Source: an uncultured Pseudomonadales bacterium (GTDB taxonomy: Bacteria; Pseudomonadota; Gammaproteobacteria; Pseudomonadales; Porticoccaceae). Taken from it: a stretch of DNA of 34,785 nt. A program made the translations under genes and the position numbers. A model generated the notes under the pieces. It was not told where the DNA came from, ran no database searches, and saw nothing but the letters and a program-made list of their open reading frames with translations. Where the stretch lies: assembly GCA_943787675.1 (NCBI GenBank), contig CALSNK010000016.1, positions 1 to 34,785 on the forward strand, given 5' to 3'. This document shows positions 27,094 through 34,785 of the stretch, one piece after another; the first letter of the stretch is position 1; each line of letters starts with the position of its first letter.

Positions 27094-28626
27094 CTATTTA
27101 TACCCCTGGCCGGCGTCTTTTAATAAAAAATCTTCTGGGAAATACTTGATTGCACTGCGAACCGGGTATGGCGTCATACCACCCATGGCACACAATGAGC
27201 CAAACTCCATGGTGTCGCAGAGGTCATGCAACAAAATTAAATTATTGTCGCGATTTTCATTGGCGACAATTCGGTCAATGACTTCAACACCACGCACCGA
27301 GCCTATTCGGCAGGGTGTACATTTACCGCAGGATTCCACCACACAGAATTCCATGGCAAAGCGTGCCTGGGCGGCCATATCGGCGGTGTCATCAAAGACC
27401 ACAATACCGCCATGACCAATCATGGCTTTGATGGCGGCGAAGGCTTCATAGTCCATGGGCGTATCCCACTGGGATTCGGGCATAAACGCTCCCAAGGGCC
27501 CACCCACCTGAATGGCGCGAATAGGACGACCGCTGTGGGTGCCCTGCCCGTAGTCTTCAACCACTTCACGTAATGTGACACCAAAGGCCAGTTCAATTAG
27601 CCCGCCGCGTTTAATATTACCCGCCAGCTGAATGGCTAAGGTGCCTCTTGAGCGACCCAGTCCAAAGTTTTGATAGGCGGCTGCGCCCTGCTCCAAAATA
27701 CTGGAGATGGCGGCCAGCGTTAAGACATTGTTGACTACTGTGGGCTTGCCAAATAGACCTTCGATGGCGGGCAGCGGTGGCTTGGCACGAACCATTCCGC
27801 GCTTGCCTTCAAGACTTTCTAGTAATGCGGTCTCTTCACCGCAGATATAAGCGCCGGCACCCAAACGCACTTCCAGATGGAAGGTTTTGCCAGAGCCCTG
27901 AATATTATCGCCGAGGAAATTGGCTGCCACTGCGCGTTCGATGGCAATATTTAATAGCCTGTGGGCCACCGGGTATTCGGAGCGCAGATAGATATAACCC
28001 TGAGTAGCACCCACCGCCAAACCGGCGATAACCATGCCCTCTATCAGCTGGTACGGATCGGCTTCCATCAATACGCGGTCGGCAAAGGTGCCAGAGTCGC
28101 CTTCGTCGGCATTGCAGACTATGTATTTTTGTTCGCCACGGGTATCTAAAACCGTCTGCCATTTAATCCCGGCGGGAAATGCTGCACCCCCGCGACCACG
28201 CAGGCCTGAATCTTTTACCTGATCAACAATCTGCTGGCCGCTCATACCCAAGGCTTTGCTAAGACCTTTAAAACCATTGAGTGCCTGATAGTTATCCAGA
28301 CATAGGGGGTCGCCCTGCCCGGCACGGGCAAAAGTCAGGCGCTGTTGGTTGGCGAGATATTCAATTTCTTCAACCGGCCCAAGATATAAATCGTGGCTGC
28401 TAGCATCGGCTTCGAGGGCATCGAGAATACCGGGTATATCGTTGGCGGTAACCGGTCCAAAACCAATCCGGCCTGTATCTGTGGCTACTTCCAATAATGG
28501 CTCTAGCCAGAACATGCCTCGCGAGCCATTGCGCACTGGCTCTATGCCTGCGGCTTGCAATGCGCTGGCGACTGAATCTGCTCCGAGCGCTAGGGCAGTG
28601 GTATCCTGGGGAATATAAAACGTCAT
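27094..28626 (-). CDS. fdsB: NAD-dependent formate dehydrogenase beta subunit (NuoF-like)
   Basis: Diaphorase subunit carrying FMN, NAD+ site and a [4Fe-4S] cluster, 510 residues. A thioredoxin-like N-terminal domain (about 1-125) precedes the NuoF core. The FMN/NADH motifs are GLRGRGGAAFPAG and CNADEGDSGTFADR, followed by GAGAYICGEETALLESLEG. The cluster motif is ESCGKCTPCRIG with a distal Cys in GSLCAMGG. Its ATG overlaps the fdsG stop by 4 bases and the fdsA start follows its stop after one base, so fdsGBA are tightly coupled. With FdsG it mirrors NuoE/F and passes electrons from formate to NAD+. Confidence 0.96.
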   Translation of the reverse strand: MTFYIPQDTTALALGADSVASALQAAGIEPVRNGSRGMFWLEPLLEVATDTGRIGFGPVTANDIPGILDALEADASSHDLYLGPVEEIEYLANQQRLTFARAGQGDPLCLDNYQALNGFKGLSKALGMSGQQIVDQVKDSGLRGRGGAAFPAGIKWQTVLDTRGEQKYIVCNADEGDSGTFADRVLMEADPYQLIEGMVIAGLAVGATQGYIYLRSEYPVAHRLLNIAIERAVAANFLGDNIQGSGKTFHLEVRLGAGAYICGEETALLESLEGKRGMVRAKPPLPAIEGLFGKPTVVNNVLTLAAISSILEQGAAAYQNFGLGRSRGTLAIQLAGNIKRGGLIELAFGVTLREVVEDYGQGTHSGRPIRAIQVGGPLGAFMPESQWDTPMDYEAFAAIKAMIGHGGIVVFDDTADMAAQARFAMEFCVVESCGKCTPCRIGSVRGVEVIDRIVANENRDNNLILLHDLCDTMEFGSLCAMGGMTPYPVRSAIKYFPEDFLLKDAGQGYK

Positions 28627-29111
28627 TTGGATGCCCCCTCTTCTATTAAGAGTCCGGACATTAGGTCATCAAAACGCTCTGTATCAACTCGTGCATAAAT
28701 ATCGTCGTTAATACGTATTGACGGGGAACAGGCGCAATTACCCAAGCAGTAGACAGGCTCTAAGCTGATATTGCCATCGGCGGTGGTTTCGCCGTAATTA
28801 ATGCCCAGTGTTTGTTTGGCATGGGCTTCCAATCTGCGTGACCCCATAGCCTGACAGGCTTCGGCACGGCAAATCTGCACAGTATTGCGGCCTACCGGAT
28901 GAGTTTTAAAGTCGTGGTAGAAACTGATAACGCCATGCACTTCGGCACGGGACAGATTTAAGCCGGTGGCAATGGTTGGAACGGCTGAGTCTGGCAGATA
29001 GCCAATCTCAGTTTGGATAGCATGCAATAGGGGCAATAAACCACCGGGCAGATCTTTATACTTTGCAACTAGGCCACTAATACCGGTGGTTTTTTCTAGC
29101 GTACTGTTCAA
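28623..29111 (-). CDS. fdsG: NAD-dependent formate dehydrogenase gamma subunit (NuoE-like)
   Basis: Thioredoxin-like [2Fe-2S] subunit of 162 residues. The four cluster ligands are Cys81 and Cys86 (CRAEAC) and Cys122 and Cys126 (CLGNC), with the helical N-terminal domain of NuoE in front (LLPLLHAIQTEIGYLPDSAV). It is the first gene of the fdsGBA-fdhD-fdsD operon. The 174-base upstream gap holds a palindrome at 29213-29227 that may be the operator. The order G-B-A-C(fdhD)-D matches the soluble Fds enzymes of Cupriavidus and Rhodobacter type. Confidence 0.96.
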   Translation of the reverse strand: MNSTLEKTTGISGLVAKYKDLPGGLLPLLHAIQTEIGYLPDSAVPTIATGLNLSRAEVHGVISFYHDFKTHPVGRNTVQICRAEACQAMGSRRLEAHAKQTLGINYGETTADGNISLEPVYCLGNCACSPSIRINDDIYARVDTERFDDLMSGLLIEEGASK

Positions 29112-29212
29112 GTTTTATGCCCCTGTTTTTTCAATCGCTTATGCTGTCTTCTTTACTATTTACAGTTACCTGCAAGGTAGTCTATCACCTTCTACAACTC
29201 GATTTTCATAGT

Positions 29213-29239
29213 ATAAGAGACTCTTATTTATCGAATAAG
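29213..29239. promoter_or_regulatory. Palindromic operator candidate upstream of fdsG
   Basis: ATAAGAG-A-CTCTTAT (29213-29227) is a perfect 7-bp inverted repeat. It overlaps a second one, CTTATT-N5-AATAAG (29223-29239). Both lie about 102-128 bases before the fdsG start, between the fghA end and the fds operon. No regulator gene is adjacent, so the cognate protein is unknown; LysR, GntR and MerR types all use such sites. I could not place a -35/-10 pair with confidence. Confidence 0.5.
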
Positions 29240-29285
29240 AACTGCCACTCTAAGGCATTTTTAAGCTGATTATAGGGTTTAGTTT

Positions 29286-30156
29286 TCAGCTCAAAGCACC
29301 TGCATGAAAGGCAATATGCTCAGCAATAAAAGTCGCAATAAAAAAGTAGCTGTGATCATACTGGCTTTGCATTCTTATTTGCATGGGGAATTCTGCCACT
29401 TGCGCGGCATCGATTAACAGGTCAGTTTTAAGCTGCTCGGCTAAAAAATTATCGGCATCGCCCTGATCGATCAGCACCTGGCAGATGCTGTTGTTGTGTC
29501 GCGGCTTTAGCTTTAGTTAAGACTAAGGCCACTGTGTCATATTGCTGCCAGTTACTTTTATCTTTTCCCAAATAGTTGCTCAACACCTTGTCACCCCAGG
29601 GGCAGTTGAGTGGAGAGCATATCGGCGAAAAGGCTGAGACTGATTTGTAGCGACCGGGGTTTTTCAGTGCGATTGTCATTGCGCCATGACCACCCATGGA
29701 GTGACCTGAAATGGAAGTACGACTGGCATCGACGGGAAACGCTGCATTAATCAATTCAGGCAGTTCATCCACTATGTAGCTATACATCTGGTAGTGCTGG
29801 CTCCAGGGCTGTTGAGTGGCATTGATATAGAACCCAGCTCCCAAGCCCATGTCGTATGCGCCCTCTGGATCATCTGCCACCCCCTCACCTCTTGGGCTGG
29901 TGTCTGGACAGACAATGGCAATACCATGCTCTGCTGCATGCTGTTGGGCACCGGCTTTTTGCACAAAGTTCTCGTCTGTACAGGTAAGGCCTGACAACCA
30001 ATACAGAACGGGCACTGAGCACTGCTCGGCCTGAGGCGGCAGGTAAATTGAGAAAGTCATCTCGCAATTAAGCACAGCGGACTGATGCTTATAGCGCAGT
30101 TGCTTGCCGCCAAAGCTCTGGTGAGAATCAATCTGCTCTATCGACTGGAGGGCCAT
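29286..30156 (-). pseudogene. fghA: S-formylglutathione hydrolase (frameshifted)
   Basis: Esterase that hydrolyses S-formylglutathione to formate and glutathione. The first frame (30156 to 29449, 235 residues) has the family N-terminus, the nucleophile Ser153 in GHSMGGHG, and [13 protein letters not shown] sequence near 60. It then turns into an unnatural tail (GADRSGRCR). The correct C-terminus lies in the next frame from 29477 to 29286: [15 protein letters not shown] with the catalytic Asp region, and YDHSYFFIATFIAEHIAFH with the catalytic His. Deleting one of the bases 29477-29478 joins them into about 289 residues, the family's normal length. As read, the Asp and His are lost and the product would be inactive. 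Its ATG abuts the frmA stop. Confidence 0.9.
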
Positions 30157-31263
30157 CTAAAACTCAACAACTGAACGAATACTCTCGCCCGAGTGCATCA
30201 AATCAAATGCCTTATTAATATCTTCCAATGGCATCTTATGGGTGATCAAATCGTCGATATTGATTTTGCCTTCCATATACCAATCGACAATACGTGGTAC
30301 ATCTGTTCGACCACGAGCGCCGCCAAAGGCAGTGCCGCGCCATGATCGACCTGTCACTAACTGGAATGGACGGGTAGAAATTTCTTTGCCCGCGCCAGCC
30401 ACACCGACGATGCAGCTTTCCCCCCAGCCTTTATGGCAGCATTCCAGGGCCTGACGCATCACATCTACATTGCCAATACATTCAAAGCTGTAGTCCACAC
30501 CGCCGCCAGTCATCTGAATAATATGATCGACTACATTTTCCACTTCAGATGGGTTGATAAAGTCGGTCATACCAAATTGTTTGCCCAATGGGGCTCTGGC
30601 CGGATTGAGGTCGATGCCAATAATGCGCGTGGCCCCAACCATTTTGGCGCCCTGAATGACATTGAGACCTATACCGCCGAGACCAAAGACTGCCACTGTA
30701 GAGCCAGCCTCTACCTTCATGGTAAATGCCACTGCACCTATACCCGTGGTCACACCACAGCCGATATAACAAATCTTGTCGAAGGGCGCGTCTTTACGCA
30801 CCTTGGCCAGTGATATCTCTGGAAGCACGGTGTAATTGGAGAAGGTTGAACAACCCATATAGTGCAGTATTGGTTTGCCTTCAAAAGAAAAACGGCTAGT
30901 GCCATCGGGCATAACACCCTGCCCCTGAGTCGTACGCACGGCCTGACAAAGATTGGTTTTGGGGCTTAGACAGAAGTCACATTCGCGACACTCGGCGGTA
31001 TACAGCGGAATCACATGATCACCGGGTTTGAGATTTTTTACACCGGGCCCGACCTCAACCACAACACCTGCGCCCTCATGACCTAAAATTGCCGGGAATG
31101 CCCCTTCGGGGTCATCGCCTGACAGGGTAAAGGCATCTGTGTGACAAACCCCTGTGGCTTTGATTTCCACTAGAACTTCACCGGCTCTTGGACCATCGAG
31201 ATCGACTTCGACAATTTCTAAGGGTTTACCGGCGCCAAACGCCACTGCTGCTTTGGTTTTCAT
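30157..31263 (-). CDS. frmA: S-(hydroxymethyl)glutathione dehydrogenase (class III alcohol dehydrogenase)
   Basis: Zinc- and NAD-dependent enzyme oxidising the formaldehyde–glutathione adduct to S-formylglutathione; it can also reduce S-nitrosoglutathione. It has 368 residues from the ATG at 31263 ([20 protein letters not shown]). An open frame continues upstream to 31290 but lacks homology. Catalytic zinc ligands are Cys40 and His62 (GHEGAGVV) plus the Cys in CGVTTG near 168. The structural zinc uses the Cys cluster [16 protein letters not shown] (92-106). The NAD-binding stretch [18 protein letters not shown] follows. It is the first gene of the frmA-fghA pair. No FrmR-type repressor gene is seen. 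Confidence 0.97.
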   Translation of the reverse strand: MKTKAAVAFGAGKPLEIVEVDLDGPRAGEVLVEIKATGVCHTDAFTLSGDDPEGAFPAILGHEGAGVVVEVGPGVKNLKPGDHVIPLYTAECRECDFCLSPKTNLCQAVRTTQGQGVMPDGTSRFSFEGKPILHYMGCSTFSNYTVLPEISLAKVRKDAPFDKICYIGCGVTTGIGAVAFTMKVEAGSTVAVFGLGGIGLNVIQGAKMVGATRIIGIDLNPARAPLGKQFGMTDFINPSEVENVVDHIIQMTGGGVDYSFECIGNVDVMRQALECCHKGWGESCIVGVAGAGKEISTRPFQLVTGRSWRGTAFGGARGRTDVPRIVDWYMEGKINIDDLITHKMPLEDINKAFDLMHSGESIRSVVEF

Positions 31264-31360
31264 GCTCTCTATCCTCTGAGAAAAAATCATCCATTAAGAT
31301 TGGTGTTATTGATTGCCGTAATACTAGGACATAGGTTTTGCTTTGACCAATAACTGGCAA

Positions 31361-32131
31361 CTAAAAAGCGCTATACACCATTTTAACTGCAGCAATGGTC
31401 AACACTGCGGCAAGCAGTTTGCGCAATGTAACCGGTGTGGCTCGGTGAGATGCGATCTCGGCGCCGATTAAACAGCCGGCAAAGGCGCTAATCATTAACC
31501 AGCCTGTTCCAAGCGGCCAGGGTTGACCACTAACCCCATAGCCAGCCAGCCCACCGATTGAATTTAAGAGGATAAATCCGGCCGCTACGGCGGTACTTTG
31601 GCGAACGGTGCACCAGCCAAAAATAAGCAATAGTGGACTTAAAAATACCCCGCCACCGATGCCACTTAATCCTGCAGAGAAGCCGAGAAGCACACCGACA
31701 GTTAACAATAACCCATGGGAGGGTAATGCAATATTCTCTATAGGCTTGGCGGTAATCACCATACGCAGTGCTGCCAGGGCCATCAGCACACCGACCAATA
31801 AATGGTAACTAAAGCTATCAATTTTCCACAGACCACCGATAAACGCCATTGGTGTTGAGACAATCACCAATGGCCAAAAGAGCTTGTAGGGCATAAGTTT
31901 GTAGGGTTGAAAGCGGTAAAGCAGCCAGCTAGTGACAATAATATTCATTGCCAGAGCTGCGGGACGCATCTCTTGTGGCGCCAGCCCCCAGAGCGCCATA
32001 GCGGCGAGATAGCCTGAGGCGCCACCGTGACCTACTGAGGAGTAAAGCACTGCCATCAGGGCGATAGCGGCGAGTAACCAGTAGCTGTATTCAAAGGCGA
32101 ACATCTGCGTGAGCAAGGTTTCTATAAACAC
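31361..32131 (-). CDS. TauE/SafE-family membrane permease
   Basis: Integral inner-membrane protein of 256 residues with about 7-8 TM helices, TauE/SafE (DUF81) family. Glycine-rich segments SSVGHGGASGYLAAMAL and LGFSAGLSGIGGGVFLSPLLL are the two family signature repeats. The GTG at 32131 is 5 bases past the moaA stop; an ATG at 32104 is an alternative. Characterised relatives export sulfite or sulfoacetate or move other small organic acids. It sits between moaA and frmA on the same strand and could move a C1 compound or sulfur oxyanion, which is inference. Confidence 0.88.
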   Translation of the reverse strand: MFIETLLTQMFAFEYSYWLLAAIALMAVLYSSVGHGGASGYLAAMALWGLAPQEMRPAALAMNIIVTSWLLYRFQPYKLMPYKLFWPLVIVSTPMAFIGGLWKIDSFSYHLLVGVLMALAALRMVITAKPIENIALPSHGLLLTVGVLLGFSAGLSGIGGGVFLSPLLLIFGWCTVRQSTAVAAGFILLNSIGGLAGYGVSGQPWPLGTGWLMISAFAGCLIGAEIASHRATPVTLRKLLAAVLTIAAVKMVYSAF

Positions 32132-32135
32132 TCAA

Positions 32136-33149
32136 TCAGCCGCCGGTCATATTCATAAAACGGACTATATCAACCTGCTCAGGATCAAAGTAATGACGCT
32201 CTGGCTTGTCTTTAAGTGCTTCTAAAATTTTACTTTTTAATAATTCAGAATTTCCGGGATAACTGCGCAATACTTCGCGCAAGTCCATGCTGTGCTCATT
32301 ACCTAGACAGAGAAGTAGCCGCCCTTCCGCGGTCAGCCGCACTCGGTTACAGGATTCGCAAAAGTTATTCGACATCGGCGAGATAAAACCGATTTTAGAA
32401 TTGCTATTAGCTACCTGCAGATAGCGGGATGGCCCGCCGGTAGTTTCTGTACTATCAATCAGGGTAAATTCTGAAGCTAACTTTTCACGCAAGCTATTAC
32501 TGGTTATCTGTGTATTCACTCGTTTATGAGAGTCTATTTCTCCCAACGGCATCTCTTCGATAAACGAGATATCCATCCCCTGATCAACCGCAAATCGCGC
32601 CAAATCAATTATTTCATCATCATTAAAACCAGCAAGAATTACGGCGTTAAGTTTGACCTTTTTAAAGCCTGAGACAGCTGCGACTTTAATACCGGCGATA
32701 ACCTCATGCAGATTGCCAACGCGGGTAAGCTGTTTAAAGCGATCGGCTTTAAGGCTGTCGATACTAATATTGAGTCTTGCAAGGCCGGCATCTTTTAAGG
32801 GCTGAGCCATAGCTGGCAGCAATACGCCATTAGTGGTCATGGTCACTTCATCAAGGCCCGGCAAGGCTGCCAATGAACTGACTAGCTTAATAATATCGCG
32901 CCTAATTAATGGCTCACCACCGGTTAAACGTATTTTTCGGATACCCAATTTAACAAAGGCTGTGGCGGCATCACGCAGCTCTTCAAGACTAAGAATCTGC
33001 TGTTTGGGCAGAAAGGTCATTTCTTCTGCCATGCAGTAGGTACAGCGTAAATTACAGCGATCCGTTACCGACAGGCGCAGGTAATCAATCGTCCGCCCGA
33101 AGGGGTCGACTAGCGTTGGGATTTTGTTTTCTGGGCTTTTTATGCTCAC
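32136..33149 (-). CDS. moaA: GTP 3',8-cyclase MoaA (molybdenum cofactor biosynthesis)
   Basis: Radical-SAM enzyme for the first step from GTP toward cyclic pyranopterin, 337 residues. The N-terminal cluster ligands are Cys32, Cys36 and Cys39 (DRCNLRCTYCMAEE). The C-terminal cluster uses Cys264, Cys267 and Cys281 (FCESCNRVRLTAEGRLLLCLG). The tail ends in the essential Gly-Gly. GTG start. Preceded by moeA with a 24-base gap and followed by the TauE gene after 4 bases. The moaC, moaD, moaE and mog partners are not in the window. Confidence 0.97.
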   Translation of the reverse strand: MSIKSPENKIPTLVDPFGRTIDYLRLSVTDRCNLRCTYCMAEEMTFLPKQQILSLEELRDAATAFVKLGIRKIRLTGGEPLIRRDIIKLVSSLAALPGLDEVTMTTNGVLLPAMAQPLKDAGLARLNISIDSLKADRFKQLTRVGNLHEVIAGIKVAAVSGFKKVKLNAVILAGFNDDEIIDLARFAVDQGMDISFIEEMPLGEIDSHKRVNTQITSNSLREKLASEFTLIDSTETTGGPSRYLQVANSNSKIGFISPMSNNFCESCNRVRLTAEGRLLLCLGNEHSMDLREVLRSYPGNSELLKSKILEALKDKPERHYFDPEQVDIVRFMNMTGG

Positions 33150-33173
33150 TCTGTTCTCACAATTCCTTTGTGT

Positions 33174-34352
33174 TTATAGACTATAAGGTAGCACATCAAT
33201 CAGATCGCCAATCTGTATCGATTGGCCACTCTGCTGTTTAACAAAAACCTCCCCCCAGCAGGCCGAGGATAATACGCCGCTGCTCTGATTGGGGTAAATT
33301 TCCACGCCACTATCGGTCAGTTTAGCGCGCAGATAGACCTCGCGCTTTTCGCCAGCCTTTGCAAATTGGGCGATGGCTTTTAAGCCTTGAGGTAAAACCT
33401 GCTTTAACCCCTGACTGGCTAATAGAAAGGGCCGCGCCAAGATCATAAAGGTGACAAATACTGATGCGGGATTTCCTGGAAGTCCGACAAATGGCGTATT
33501 GCTGATCTGCCCAAAAGCCAGAGGCTTACCCGGTTTGATAGCGACCCGCCAAAAGTCGATGCTGCCGAGACTGGCAACAGCGTCTTTTACATAGTCTTCT
33601 TCACCTACAGATACGCCGCCAGCACTAAAGATAATATCGCCGACATCAGCCGCTTTTTTAAGAACTGTTTCAGTGGCTTCAAGACTATCTGGCACCGTGC
33701 CCAAATCTACTGGGGTCATACCTAGGGATTGAATTAGGCCTATCAGGGTAGCGCGATTGGAGTTATAGATCTGTCCGGGCTGAAGTACCTGACCGGGCTC
33801 GACAAGCTCATCACCGGTGGAGAAAATAGCAATTTTTAAGGGTTTAAATACCTCGACAGTATCAACACCAATCGACGACAACAGGCCCATCTCTTGGGCG
33901 CGTAATTTTGTACCCGCGGTGAGGATAGTCTCGCCTGACTGAATATCTTGGCCTTTCGGACGAACATTGGCAGTGCTGATTATCTTACTGTCGATAGAAA
34001 CTGTTCCATCTAATTCCTGACAGTTTTCCTGCATGGCAACCGTATCGGCGCCAACAGGTATTTCAGCGCCGGTAAAAATACGCGCTATGGTTAATGGGAT
34101 TAATGCTTTTGGGGCAATACCTGCGGGAATGCGCTGGCTGAGTGGCAATTTAAAATTGTTACTCTGGGCATCCGCAAAACAAAAAGCATAGCCGTCCATT
34201 GCGCTGTTATCCGCGGGCGGTACATTGATAGTGGCGGTTATATCTGTGGCCAATACCCGCCCAAGACTCTGTGTAACCGGCAGCTGTTCTTTGGCATCTG
34301 TGGTTTTAGCAGTGGTTATCAGCTGCTCTATAGCGGCGGAGACTGAAATCAT
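33174..34352 (-). CDS. moeA: Molybdopterin molybdenumtransferase MoeA
   Basis: Inserts molybdate into adenylylated molybdopterin, 392 residues. Family landmarks are DNSAMDGYAF near 46-55, IFTGAEIPVGADTVAMQEN, SIGVDTVEVFKP with FSTGDELVEPG, GGVSVGEEDYVKDAV, KPGKPLAFG and FVGLPGNPASVFVTF, followed by the C-terminal domain IV. The ATG shares one base with the moaB stop (TAATG), so the two are coupled. It would serve FdsA and probably other molybdoenzymes. Confidence 0.97.
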   Translation of the reverse strand: MISVSAAIEQLITTAKTTDAKEQLPVTQSLGRVLATDITATINVPPADNSAMDGYAFCFADAQSNNFKLPLSQRIPAGIAPKALIPLTIARIFTGAEIPVGADTVAMQENCQELDGTVSIDSKIISTANVRPKGQDIQSGETILTAGTKLRAQEMGLLSSIGVDTVEVFKPLKIAIFSTGDELVEPGQVLQPGQIYNSNRATLIGLIQSLGMTPVDLGTVPDSLEATETVLKKAADVGDIIFSAGGVSVGEEDYVKDAVASLGSIDFWRVAIKPGKPLAFGQISNTPFVGLPGNPASVFVTFMILARPFLLASQGLKQVLPQGLKAIAQFAKAGEKREVYLRAKLTDSGVEIYPNQSSGVLSSACWGEVFVKQQSGQSIQIGDLIDVLPYSL

Positions 34353-34785
34353 TATTTTGCTTTAACTCCAACGTGCTGCACAAAATTGCAGGGGCCAAAA
34401 GTATTGTTTAGCTGTTCACGAATAATACCATTCCAGCCAGTTTTGCAGGCGCCGGTGGAGCCGGGAAGGCAGAAGATGGCTGTTCTGTTGGAGAGGCCGG
34501 CAAGACAGCGCGACTGCACTGTGGAGGTGCCGATTTCCTCGTAGGAGAGCTGACGAAAGAGCTCGCCGAACCCTTCAATATGTTTGTCGAATAGGGGCGC
34601 TAAGGCTTCTGGGGTGCTGTCGCGTCCGGTAAAGCCGGTGCCGCCGGTGGTAAGAATAATATCGATCTGTGGATCGGCAATCCAGGCTGAAACAGTGGCA
34701 CGCATCTGGTAGATATCGTCAATTACTAGCTGGCGATCAGCCAGATGATGGCCCTCTTCTTCTAGGGCCTTTTGCAGATAGCTGC
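34352..34785 (-). CDS. moaB: Molybdenum cofactor biosynthesis protein MoaB (5' end beyond window)
   Basis: MoaB/Mog-type molybdopterin-binding protein, truncated at the right edge. Visible residues begin SYLQKALEEEGHHLADRQLV and continue through VSAWIADPQIDIILTTGGTG, FDKHIEGFGELFRQLSYEEI, GTSTVQSRCLAG and FCLPGSTGACKTGW to a normal C-terminus PCNFVQHVGVKAK. GGTG and LPGST form the pterin site. An internal ATG at 34705 is not the real start, because clear homology extends upstream of it. The first roughly 25-30 residues are missing. Confidence 0.93.
   Translation of the reverse strand, partial: SYLQKALEEEGHHLADRQLVIDDIYQMRATVSAWIADPQIDIILTTGGTGFTGRDSTPEALAPLFDKHIEGFGELFRQLSYEEIGTSTVQSRCLAGLSNRTAIFCLPGSTGACKTGWNGIIREQLNNTFGPCNFVQHVGVKAK

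Overview
The window looks like chromosomal DNA of a free-living, probably marine gammaproteobacterium. Supporting points are the fmdB–aspS and HIT/proS/lytic-transglycosylase neighbourhoods, an FNR/ANR-type nitrate block and intermediate base composition. A Cellvibrionales/SAR92-like or Pseudomonas-related lineage is my inference, not something the sequence proves. No rRNA, tRNA, CRISPR array, prophage or transposase was recognised.

Layout. (1) Positions 1–4540, minus strand: the 5' part of ruvC, then a four-gene MacAB/LolCDE-like ABC export system (membrane-fusion protein, ATPase, two FtsX-type permeases). (2) 4670–7600: a strong hairpin terminator, an unusual acidic/basic repeat protein, aspS and a FmdB-type zinc ribbon gene. 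(3) 7860–11384: a histone H1-tail/HU fusion protein, a frameshifted HIT gene, proS and a lytic transglycosylase. (4) 11581–22116: a nitrate/nitrite block with three NNP-family transporters, an orphan NarL-type response regulator overlapping hemN, a PP2C phosphatase–Ser/Thr kinase–TM fusion next to a NasA-like transporter, and an outer-membrane porin. Two perfect FNR/ANR boxes and one near-perfect box sit in its three intergenic regions, with a NarL-like 7-2-7 heptamer pair in one of them. No nitrate or nitrite reductase lies in the window. (5) 22485–23075: a lone DJ-1/PfpI protein. (6) 23128–34785, minus strand: a C1 block, frmA–fghA for glutathione-dependent formaldehyde oxidation to formate, and fdsGBA–fdhD–fdsD for NAD-linked formate oxidation by a molybdenum enzyme. 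Upstream of these are a TauE/SafE permease and moaA–moeA–moaB for molybdenum cofactor synthesis.

How it fits together. FrmA and FghA convert S-hydroxymethylglutathione to formate, FdsABG oxidises formate to CO2 with NAD+, and MoaA/MoaB/MoeA supply the cofactor that FdhD helps mature. The nitrate block brings nitrate or nitrite across both membranes under an apparent low-oxygen (FNR) and nitrate (NarL) regime, together with oxygen-independent haem synthesis.

Quality note. Three genes (membrane-fusion protein, HIT, fghA) carry four apparent +1 frameshifts, most simply explained as one extra G on the minus strand. Either these are sequence errors or the genes are decaying, and reads should be checked before biological conclusions are drawn. 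Dispersed intergenic repeats related to GTCATCCCGACAGAGC occur at three gene 3' ends.
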